Of a DNA stretch of 64,000 nucleotides, positions 48,217 to 55,460 are shown piece after piece; position 1 is the stretch's first letter; every line of letters starts with the position of its first letter. The position numbers and the translations under genes are program-made. Below the pieces are notes generated by a model. That model was not told the DNA's origin. It made no database searches and saw only the letters and a program-made list of their open reading frames with translations. The DNA comes from Lysobacter gummosus (GTDB lineage Bacteria > Pseudomonadota > Gammaproteobacteria > Xanthomonadales > Xanthomonadaceae), in the NCBI RefSeq assembly GCF_001442805.1, contig NZ_CP011131.1:4650001-4714000 (forward strand), given 5' to 3'.

Positions 48217-48320
48217 CTTTTGTGGGAGGGGCTTCAGCCCCGATGCTTTTCGAGCCGCTCGCCCCTCGCTTCATCGGCTCTGACCGAAAAGCATCGGGGC
48301 TGAAGCCCCTCCCACAAAAG
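48217..48320. repeat. Family A inverted repeat pair, near-perfect copies
   Basis: Reverse copy 48217-48250 and forward copy 48287-48320, each 34 bp and complementary to the other at almost every position, with a 36-nt spacer. They lie in the long gene-free stretch between YdcH and the coiled-coil protein gene. Confidence 0.9.
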
Positions 48321-48340
48321 CTGCCGCGGCCTTCGCCTCG

Positions 48341-48377
48341 CACAAAAACGCCACGAGCCGGACTAGCCGGCTCGTGG
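48341..48377 (-). terminator. Intrinsic terminator of the coiled-coil/DUF4398 pair
   Basis: Eleven-bp stem CCACGAGCCGG (48351-48361) with complement (48367-48377), 5-nt loop, followed on the minus strand by CGTTTTTGTG. Confidence 0.85.
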
Positions 48378-48410
48378 TCGCACATCAAGCAGCGCCCGAG
48401 GGCGCAGCGA

Positions 48411-49049
48411 TTACTTCTTCTTCGGCTTGGGCTTGGCCGGCTTCGGCGCATCGACGGCCTGACCGGTCTGGCCGAGCAGCTCGGCCTCCTTGCGCGCCAG
48501 TTCGGCGTCGCGCTCGCGCGCGGCCCGCAGCTTGGCGGCCTGCTGGCCGGCGACGTTGTCGAGCAGGCCTTCGGCCTGTTGCCGGGCCTGGGTCTCCTGC
48601 TCGGCGGCCAGGCGCAGGCGTTCGGCTTCTTCCGCCTGGATCTGCGCCTGCACGCGCAGGCGCTCGCTTTCGGCGCGGGCGCGGTCGGCGTCGCGGCGGC
48701 TGGCTTCGACCAGCAGATCGCTGCGCTCGCGCTCCAGACGGTCGATCTCGCGCTGCGCTAATTGGGTGCGCGTCACAATTTCAGCAATTTCCACCCGGCG
48801 ATCGGCGATGCGCAACGTCCAGGCGCGGTCGCGGCTGCGCGCGGTACGCACCGCGTCGATGGCCTGACGCGCCTTCAGGCGCTCATACGCGCCGTATTGC
48901 GCGGCATCGGGACTGGCCTCGCTGACGTTGACGCGCTGGACCAGCCGGGCCACGTCCGGGTCGTCCGCCGGCGCGGCCAGCGCGCTCAGGCAGGCCAACG
49001 ACAAGGCGCCGGCGGCGGCGATGCGCAAGGCGAACAGGCGCGCGCTCAT
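48411..49049 (-). CDS. Periplasmic coiled-coil protein with Lys/Pro-rich tail
   Basis: 212-residue protein of unknown function. Residues 1-26 look like a signal peptide (ALAA cleavage region). Residues about 85-195 are a nearly continuous Arg/Glu/Ala coiled coil. The C-terminus ends in a basic PKPAKPKPKKK tail, unusual for an exported protein. The ATG overlaps the stop of the DUF4398 lipoprotein gene, so the two are translationally coupled. In related pairs the second protein often carries an OmpA domain; none is present here. Confidence 0.75.
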   Translation of the reverse strand: MSARLFALRIAAAGALSLACLSALAAPADDPDVARLVQRVNVSEASPDAAQYGAYERLKARQAIDAVRTARSRDRAWTLRIADRRVEIAEIVTRTQLAQREIDRLERERSDLLVEASRRDADRARAESERLRVQAQIQAEEAERLRLAAEQETQARQQAEGLLDNVAGQQAAKLRAARERDAELARKEAELLGQTGQAVDAPKPAKPKPKKK

Positions 49050-49426
49050 TGATCACCTCCGCTCTGCAGGCGGCGGCGCAACTCGGCGATCTCGGCCCGA
49101 CGCTGGTTGAGTTCGGCGTTGGCCAGGGTCTCGCGGCTGTGGGCAAAGGCCAGGTCGGCCTCGGCCGCGGCAGTCAGCGCCAGACGCCGGGCGTCCTCGT
49201 CCTTACCCTGCGACATCGCGGCCTGGGCGCCGCTGAGGGCGCTGCGCGCGGCGGCGAGGTCCTGCGGCGCGTACTGGTCGGCGTCGGCATCGTCGGCGCG
49301 GATCACCGCCTGCTGCGCGGCGGACAGATCGCCGGTGGGCGGGGGCGTGGACGCGCAGCCGGCCAGACCGGAAGCGAGAACTGCGGCCAGCAGCGGCAAA
49401 CGAATTTGTGCGAAGCTTGTGGGCAT
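49046..49426 (-). CDS. DUF4398-type lipoprotein
   Basis: 126-residue lipoprotein. The lipobox LAGC gives Cys24 as the acylation site. The mature part is Ala-rich and helical, with the APQDLAAARSALSGAQAAM pattern typical of DUF4398. Function is unknown; the domain is often paired with OmpA-like envelope proteins. ATG at 49426 fits the lipoprotein signal; longer frames upstream run into the divergent pilU region. Confidence 0.82.
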   Translation of the reverse strand: MPTSFAQIRLPLLAAVLASGLAGCASTPPPTGDLSAAQQAVIRADDADADQYAPQDLAAARSALSGAQAAMSQGKDEDARRLALTAAAEADLAFAHSRETLANAELNQRRAEIAELRRRLQSGGDQ

Positions 49427-49524
49427 TAGGGGAGCGCTGTGCGGAAGGGATGACGCACGGACATTGTCGTCAAGCCGGCAGCGTGCTTGCAACGGCGCGC
49501 GCCGTCAACAAGGGGTATGAATGC

Positions 49525-50640
49525 ATGGACATCGGCTATTTCCTGAAGCTGATGACGGAAAAGAACGCGTCGGACATGTTCTTGACGACCGGCGCGCCGG
49601 TGTACATCAAGGTCGAAGGCCGTTTGTACCCGCTCGGCAATACGGGCCTGCCTCCGGGCATGGTCAAGAAGATCGCGTATTCGCTGATGGACGAGGGCCA
49701 GGTGCCGCTGTTCGAGCGTGACCTCGAACTGAACATGGCCCTTGCCCTGCCCGACGCCGGCCGCTTCCGCATCAACGTGTTCAAGCAGCGCGGCGAAGTC
49801 GGCATGGTCATCCGCGCCATCCGCAGCATCATTCCGAGCATCGAAGAGCTGCAGCTGCCGCAGGTGCTCAAGAACATCATCATGGCCCCGCGCGGGCTGG
49901 TGCTGATCGTGGGCTCCACCGGTTCGGGCAAATCGACCACGCTGGCCTCGATGATCGACCATCGCAACTCCAGCACGGCCGGTCACATCCTCACCATCGA
50001 GGATCCGATCGAGTACCTGCACAAGCACAAGAAGTCGATCGTCAACCAGCGCGAGGTCGGCCTGGACACGCACGCCTTCCACAACGCGCTCAAGAACGCG
50101 ATGCGCGAAGCGCCCGACGTGATCCTGATCGGCGAAATCCTGGACGCGACCACGATGGAAGCGGCGATCGCCTTCGCCGAAACCGGCCATCTGTGCCTGG
50201 CGACGCTGCACTCCAACAACGCCGACCAGACCCTGGAGCGCATCCTCAACTTCTTCCCGGAAGCCGCGCACAAGAACGTGCTGATGAACCTGGCGCTGAA
50301 CCTCAAGGCCGTGGTCTCGCAGCGCCTGGTGATCGGCGTGGACGGGCGTCGCCTGCCGGCGGCCGAGATCCTGATCAACACCCCGCACGTGCGCGATCTG
50401 ATGCGTCGCGGCCAGGTGCACGAGATCAAGCAGGCGATGGAAGAGTCGCTGGAAGAAGGCATGGAGTCGTTCGACCAGTGCCTGTTCCGCCTGTACAAGG
50501 AAGGCAAGATCGAGATGGAGGAGGCGCTCAAGGCGGCCGACTCGCGCGACGGCCTGGCGCTGAAGTTCCGCCTGTCCGAGGGCGGCACCGGCGAGCACGA
50601 TCCGTATGCGGACATGTACGACGCGTCCGCGGCGCACTGA
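49525..50640 (+). CDS. pilU: Type IV pilus retraction ATPase PilU
   Basis: 371-residue hexameric ATPase, accessory to PilT in pilus retraction and twitching. Walker A is GSTGSGKS (130-137). The Walker B region reads VILIGEILD (199-207), where most PilT proteins have GEMRD, so the Arg after GE-x is Leu here. The His box is ATLHSNN. ATG at 49525 has AAGGGG upstream. No pilT lies directly upstream in this window, so pilU stands apart from the usual pilTU pair. Confidence 0.93.
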   Translation: MDIGYFLKLMTEKNASDMFLTTGAPVYIKVEGRLYPLGNTGLPPGMVKKIAYSLMDEGQVPLFERDLELNMALALPDAGRFRINVFKQRGEVGMVIRAIRSIIPSIEELQLPQVLKNIIMAPRGLVLIVGSTGSGKSTTLASMIDHRNSSTAGHILTIEDPIEYLHKHKKSIVNQREVGLDTHAFHNALKNAMREAPDVILIGEILDATTMEAAIAFAETGHLCLATLHSNNADQTLERILNFFPEAAHKNVLMNLALNLKAVVSQRLVIGVDGRRLPAAEILINTPHVRDLMRRGQVHEIKQAMEESLEEGMESFDQCLFRLYKEGKIEMEEALKAADSRDGLALKFRLSEGGTGEHDPYADMYDASAAH

Positions 50641-50688
50641 AGCCAGGAACGCGTTTAGAGAAGTGAGGAACGAGTAGTGCGTTCCGTG

Positions 50689-50717
50689 GCAAACGGGCCC
50701 CTTGTGGGCCCGTTTGC
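50689..50717 (+). terminator. Intrinsic terminator of pilU
   Basis: Twelve-bp perfect stem GCAAACGGGCCC (50689-50700) with complement (50706-50717) over a CTTGT loop, 48 nt past the pilU stop. Confidence 0.75.
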
Positions 50718-50720
50718 TTA

Positions 50721-50812
50721 GGAGTGAGTGGACAGGAGTGAGGAGTGAATAAAGCAGGTTATCGCTCGACCACCGCGCTTTTACTCACTTCTCACTCCTC
50801 TGCACTCACTCC
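50721..50812. repeat. Imperfect inverted repeat of GGAGTGAG units (family E)
   Basis: Left arm 50721-50754 and right arm 50778-50812 are near-complements built from GGAGTGAG/AGTGAGG units. It sits between the convergent pilU and maiA genes and could terminate maiA on the minus strand. Confidence 0.7.
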
Positions 50813-50818
50813 TCAAAC

Positions 50819-51481
50819 CTACCCCGGCGGGCGATCGGGCTGATTCTCAGGCAGCGCCTTGTCGAACTCCGGCAAGGCAAGGCAAGCCTGTTCGATGCGC
50901 AGGATGGTCGGGAACGCTTCCAGCGGCACGCCGAAGCGGCGCGCGTTGTACAACTGCGGGATCAGGCAGCAGTCGGCCAGGCCCGGGGTGTCGCCTTCGC
51001 AATAGGTGCCGGTGGCGGCGTCCTCGGCCAGCATCGTCTCCACCGCGGTGAAGCCCTCGATGATCCAGTGCTTGACCCAGCCGTCGCGCTCGGGCTGCGG
51101 AACGTTCCAGGTGCCGTCCAGGTACTGCAGCACGCGCAGATTGTTGAGCGGGTGGATTTCGCAGGCGATGGTCTGGGCGATCGCGCGCACGCGATGGCGG
51201 TCGCGCGCGGTCACCGGCAGCAGGTTCGGCCGCGGCCAGGTTTCGTCCAGGTATTCCAGGATCGCGATGGATTGCGTCAGCGTGCGCGCGCCGTGCTGCA
51301 GCACCGGCACCAATCCCTGCGGATTGAGCGCGCGATAGGCCGGAGCGTGTTGTTCGCCGCCGTTGCGGACCAGATGGACCGGGACGATCTCGTAATCCAG
51401 GCCCTTGAGGTTGAGCCCGATGCGCACGCGATAGGACGCGCTGGAACGCCAGTACGAATACAGCCGCAGTTGATCGCTCAC
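50819..51481 (-). CDS. maiA: Maleylacetoacetate isomerase (zeta-class GST)
   Basis: 220-residue glutathione-dependent isomerase of tyrosine catabolism, converting maleylacetoacetate to fumarylacetoacetate. The zeta signature SSASYRVR (13-20) and the NPQGLVPVL and QSIAILEYLDE motifs are clear. The start is GTG at 51481; an upstream extension to 51580 is atypical. The preceding gene encodes a fumarylacetoacetate hydrolase family enzyme, the next step of the pathway, separated by 188 nt with small hairpins. Confidence 0.92.
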   Translation of the reverse strand: MSDQLRLYSYWRSSASYRVRIGLNLKGLDYEIVPVHLVRNGGEQHAPAYRALNPQGLVPVLQHGARTLTQSIAILEYLDETWPRPNLLPVTARDRHRVRAIAQTIACEIHPLNNLRVLQYLDGTWNVPQPERDGWVKHWIIEGFTAVETMLAEDAATGTYCEGDTPGLADCCLIPQLYNARRFGVPLEAFPTILRIEQACLALPEFDKALPENQPDRPPG

Positions 51482-51669
51482 CGGATGGCCTTGAAAGAGA
51501 ACCGAGTGGAGAGTAACGAGGAACGCGTGCGTGCGGGGTCGATCGCAACGCCGGGGTTGCGACTGGCGCCTCGTTTCCACGCACGCACCCAGACGTCGAC
51601 GCGCACCTTACCGGGATGCGCGCCGCAACGCGCCGGAACGGGCAACCACTCGTCCCGCGCGCGGCGCCG

Positions 51670-52656
51670 TCAGGCGGAAGGCCGCTCCATGCGCTGCTCG
51701 ATCGCGCCGAACAGGCTGCTGCCGTCGGCGTCGAGCATCTCGATACGCACCACATCGCCGAACTTCATGAACGGGGTCAGCGGCTTGCCGTGCTCCAGCG
51801 TTTCCACGGTGCGGCGCTCGGCGAAGCACGATGCGCCCAGGCTGGTGTCTTCGTTGGCGACCGTGCCCGAGCCGACGATGGTGCCGGCCGACAAGGGCCG
51901 GGTCTTGGCCGCATGCGCCACCAGTTGGGCGAAGTTGAACTGCATGTCGATGCCCGCTTCCGGCGCGCCGAACCATTCGCCGTTGATGTGGGTCGTCAGC
52001 GGGCGGTGCACCTTGCTGCCGATCCAGGCCGGGCCGAGTTCGTCCGGGGTCACGAACACCGGGCTCAGCGCCGAACGCGGCTTGGACTGCAGGAAGCCGA
52101 AGCCCTTCGCCAGTTCGTTCGGAATCAGATTGCGCAGCGAGACGTCGTTGACCAGGCCGATCAGCTGGATATGGCCGGCGGCATCCTCGGGCGTCACCGC
52201 CATCGGCACGTCGTCGGTGACGATCACCACTTCGGCTTCCAGGTCGATGCCGTAGTCCTCGCTGACCACGCGCACCGGGTCGCGCGGGCCGTAGAAGCCG
52301 GCGCTGACGGCCTGGTACATCAGCGGGTCGCTGTAGAAGCTCTCCGGCACCTCGGCGCCGCGGGCGCGGCGCACGCGCTCGACGTGCGGCAGGTAGGCGC
52401 TGCCATCGACGAACTCGTACGCGCGCGGCAAGGGCGCGGCGAGCGCGGCGAAATCGATGTCGAACGCGCCGTCGGCGCTGCCCTCGTTGAGCGCGTCGGA
52501 CAAGGCGTTCAAGCGCGGCGCGGTGTTGGACCAGTCCTCCAGCGCGCGCTGCAGGGTCGGCGCGATGCCGGTGGCGCGCACGGCGCGGCTCAGGTCGCGC
52601 GAGACGACGATCAGCGTGCCGTCGCGGCCGCCTTCCTTCAGGGAACCAAGCTTCAT
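51670..52656 (-). CDS. Fumarylacetoacetate hydrolase family protein
   Basis: 328-residue hydrolase likely cleaving fumarylacetoacetate to fumarate and acetoacetate. Metal-binding residues are in YGIDLEAEVVIVTDDVP and the LVNDVSLRNL region, and GTIVGSGTVAN is conserved. It fits with MaiA downstream and with the acetoacetate-using ScoAB. ATG at 52656 was preferred because the longer form adds an Arg-rich stretch. Confidence 0.9.
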   Translation of the reverse strand: MKLGSLKEGGRDGTLIVVSRDLSRAVRATGIAPTLQRALEDWSNTAPRLNALSDALNEGSADGAFDIDFAALAAPLPRAYEFVDGSAYLPHVERVRRARGAEVPESFYSDPLMYQAVSAGFYGPRDPVRVVSEDYGIDLEAEVVIVTDDVPMAVTPEDAAGHIQLIGLVNDVSLRNLIPNELAKGFGFLQSKPRSALSPVFVTPDELGPAWIGSKVHRPLTTHINGEWFGAPEAGIDMQFNFAQLVAHAAKTRPLSAGTIVGSGTVANEDTSLGASCFAERRTVETLEHGKPLTPFMKFGDVVRIEMLDADGSSLFGAIEQRMERPSA

Positions 52657-52995
52657 CCAGAGACCTCGATGTCGTTTCAGGGCGCCACGGCGCAATGGTT
52701 TCAATTGTAACCACTAGCGGCGCCATTGGCAGCCGCACGGGCCGCGGGCGTCGCGCAGCGGGTCCGAACCGGCCGCCAAGCCCGCCGTTCCGCCGCCCAA
52801 GGCCCGCCGGGACTGCGTTTGCGCGCCCCGCCGAAGCCCGCCGCCGCCCGCTTCGCCGGCCATTTTGCCGCCTTCCGGGCCGGCCCGAAAAAAAATTTGA
52901 AATCCGTTGATGGGTCCGGCCGCCGTTGCGCGGTTTGTTGAGTTAAGCGCGGCGTGGTCACGCCCGGGTTCGCCGGGACAGACCCAGCCGGGAAG

Positions 52996-53087
52996 AGCCG
53001 GGATTTGGGATTAGAGATTCGGGATTGGCAAGCCAGAAACGACGCGGCCGCTTCACCAATCCGAATCCCTAATCCCAAATCCCGGCT
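52996..53087. repeat. Long inverted repeat built from GATTCCC heptamers (family C)
   Basis: Left arm 52996-53028 and right arm 53056-53087 match with one mismatch and one indel over about 32 bp. Both arms are runs of the heptamer found at 20-50. It lies just upstream of the M23 peptidase gene. The remaining 52657-52995 part of the gap holds no gene; an A-rich run near 52890-52907 stands out in otherwise GC-rich DNA. Confidence 0.85.
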
Positions 53088-53152
53088 TCACCAGTTGAGG
53101 GCTCGTCCCTCTGCGACCGCGTGATTTCCCAATCATGCCTATGGAGTCCACC

Positions 53153-55120
53153 ATGAAAATCCAGTCCTCTTCGCTGCTCCTGCGCGCCCTGCCGGCCGCG
53201 CTCGCCCTGTGCGTCGCCACCGGCGCCAACGCCCAGGCCCTCACCATCGACGTGGTCAACCCGATCAAGGACGGCAAGGTCGTGTTCGAAGCGCTCGGCC
53301 CGGCCCAGGTCGGCGGCGCCAAGCAAGGCCGCGTGTCCCTGCGCATGGGTATCCGCAACGACGGCGCCACCCCGCTGAAGATCACCAAGGTCGAAATCCT
53401 CAACCAGCTCGCGTCCAACTTCCTGGCCCCGGTCGAAATCGCCCCGGGCACCCAGTACGCGTTCCAGAACTGCAATTGCGACTACGAAAACGCCGACCCG
53501 AACGCGCCGGACGTGCCGTCCTCGTTCCCGATCATCATCAGCGCGCCCTACCCGACCACGGTCAAGGTCGCGGTCTACGTGCAGGGCTTCTCCGCGCCGG
53601 TGATCAAGAACCTGCCCTTCGCCGCCGCCACCAACGACAACGGCCCGCTGCGCTTCCCGGGCAAGGCCACCGATCTGCGCTTCAACGAAGCCTGGCAGAC
53701 CTCGAGCAACCACGTCGGCGGCAGCCAGGCCTACGGCCTGGACAACAGCGTGACCGGCTGGGACGGCGACTCCTGGGACGATCGTCGCCCGGGCGCGGAT
53801 TCGACCAAGCCCGAGGGCCGCCGCGCCTACGGCCTGCCGCTGTACGCGATGGCCGACGGCATCGTCTGCGAAGGCCTCAACGACCTGCCTGAGTGGAAGA
53901 ACTATCCGCGCGTGTCGAAGGAAATCGAACCCGAGCCGATCGCGCCGAGCACCGGCCAGTATTCGGCCGGCGGCAACTTCCTCAAGATCCAGAGCGGTAA
54001 CGAAGTCGCCCTGTACGCGCACATGCAGCCCGGCTCGATCCCGGCCGAACTGCTGGTCCCCGGCGCGGTCATCAAGCAAGGCCAGTATCTGGGCAAGGTC
54101 GGCTACACCGGAAAATCCAGTGGCCCGCACGTGCATGTGCACGTCAGCCAGGAAACCTCGCCGGGTTCGTGCGTCGGCAACTCCGTGCGTCCGCGTCCGA
54201 TGACCTTCGCCCAGTTGCAAAGCCTGACCCGCACCGAAGCCACCGCGATGGCCGGCGCCAACAGCATGGACCCGACCGACTGGACCGCGCTGAGCAACCA
54301 CTCCGCGCCCCATCCCTTCAGCCTGCTGTACCCGTCCAGCGCCCCGTACGCGTTCGACGCGGCCGAAACCGACAACAAGACCTACCTGGGCGTGTGGCGC
54401 GCCAGCAACGAGATCGAGATGCGGATCAACAAGCCCAGCTGGACCGCCTTCACCCAGAAACGCACCGAGCTGGTCGCCGACGGCTTCCGCCTGGAGAACA
54501 TCGATACCTATGTCGAGAACGGCGATCGCCACTTCGTCGGCGTGTTCAAGCGCGAAACCGGCGGCGGCGCGTTGTACAACGCCGACAGCTGGGAGAACTT
54601 CACCGCGGTGTGGAAGGAACTCAGCGACGACGGCCAGCGCCTGGTCGATATGACCACCTACCTGAGCGGCACCACGCGCCACTATGTCGGCGTGTTCCGT
54701 CCGGGCACCGGCAACGCCGGCCTGTGGAGCCACACCGGTTTCAGCGCCTTCGCCAATCAGCGCGAAATCGCCAAGGGCCTGGGCCTGCGTCTGATCGACA
54801 TGGAAAGCTTCGACATCGGCAATGGTCAGCGCCAGTTCGTCGGCGTGTACCGCGAAGGCACCGACAGCACCGCGCTGTGGCGTTCGACCTCGTGGAGCGG
54901 CTTCACCGCGAAGTGGGACGAGTTGTCCGACAACGGCTATCGCCTGATCGATGTCGATACCTACCTCGATGCGGGCGTGCGCAACTACGTCGGCGTGTTC
55001 CGCGCCGGTTCCGGCGGCCATGCGCTGGAAGCGGTCAAGGGCTGGCAGGGGCTGTTCCAGTCTTCGGAGAAGTACGCGACCAAGGGCTTGCGACTGGTGG
55101 ATGTGCAGGCGATCGAGTGA
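53153..55120 (+). CDS. Secreted M23-type peptidase with four C-terminal tandem repeats
   Basis: 655-residue exported protein. The signal peptide ends at about residue 28 (GANAQA). Residues about 30-160 form a beta-rich domain and about 170-340 an M23/LytM-like domain with GLPLYAMADGIV, ALYAHMQPGS and the zinc-site motif GPHVHVHVSQE. The first zinc ligand is not the classical HxxxD, so activity should not be assumed. From about 400 there are four repeats of about 60 residues with NYVGVFR-like and RLIDVDTY-like motifs, resembling bacterial tandem-repeat binding modules. GGAG precedes ATG at 53153. Confidence 0.85.
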   Translation: MKIQSSSLLLRALPAALALCVATGANAQALTIDVVNPIKDGKVVFEALGPAQVGGAKQGRVSLRMGIRNDGATPLKITKVEILNQLASNFLAPVEIAPGTQYAFQNCNCDYENADPNAPDVPSSFPIIISAPYPTTVKVAVYVQGFSAPVIKNLPFAAATNDNGPLRFPGKATDLRFNEAWQTSSNHVGGSQAYGLDNSVTGWDGDSWDDRRPGADSTKPEGRRAYGLPLYAMADGIVCEGLNDLPEWKNYPRVSKEIEPEPIAPSTGQYSAGGNFLKIQSGNEVALYAHMQPGSIPAELLVPGAVIKQGQYLGKVGYTGKSSGPHVHVHVSQETSPGSCVGNSVRPRPMTFAQLQSLTRTEATAMAGANSMDPTDWTALSNHSAPHPFSLLYPSSAPYAFDAAETDNKTYLGVWRASNEIEMRINKPSWTAFTQKRTELVADGFRLENIDTYVENGDRHFVGVFKRETGGGALYNADSWENFTAVWKELSDDGQRLVDMTTYLSGTTRHYVGVFRPGTGNAGLWSHTGFSAFANQREIAKGLGLRLIDMESFDIGNGQRQFVGVYREGTDSTALWRSTSWSGFTAKWDELSDNGYRLIDVDTYLDAGVRNYVGVFRAGSGGHALEAVKGWQGLFQSSEKYATKGLRLVDVQAIE

Positions 55121-55207
55121 TGGCTTGAGTGGGGCTGGGCCTGCCGCGGTTTGGCCGGCCCAGCCTGAAAGTCAGCTCAGCGCAGGAGTTTGGGTCAGCG
55201 CAATGAG

Positions 55208-55235
55208 AAACGCCGCCTTCGGGCGGCGTTTTTTG
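55208..55235 (+). terminator. Intrinsic terminator of the M23 peptidase gene
   Basis: Nine-bp stem AACGCCGCC (55209-55217) with complement (55222-55230) over a TTCG loop and a T6 tract. Confidence 0.93.
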
Positions 55236-55305
55236 TTTCTGTCGTGTTCGTCGGCGGCAGCGTGGTTGCGAATGCGATGGCCCACGCGGCGCGAACCTCC
55301 AAGCT

Positions 55306-55416
55306 CGTCATTCCCGCGAACGCGGGCTCCGCTCTACTTCGGCGGAGCCGAACATCCAGCGACTTTCGTGCAATGGCGACTAAAGACACTGGATTCCCGC
55401 GTTCGCGGGAATGACG
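55306..55416. repeat. Perfect 21-bp inverted repeat CGTCATTCCCGCG...(family D)
   Basis: Arms 55306-55326 and 55396-55416 are exact complements, 69 nt apart. It lies between the convergent peptidase and kinase genes, within the 340-nt gap 55121-55460, which otherwise holds the peptidase terminator. Confidence 0.85.
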
Positions 55417-55460
55417 GCCGTGGCGGGCGCGGAGCCTGCGGTCTGTTCTCACCCACGCCC

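Noticed and set aside
53069..55021. 650-codon open frame antisense to the M23 peptidase
   Set aside because: No start signals or motifs; the plus-strand gene has a signal peptide, ribosome binding site and terminator.
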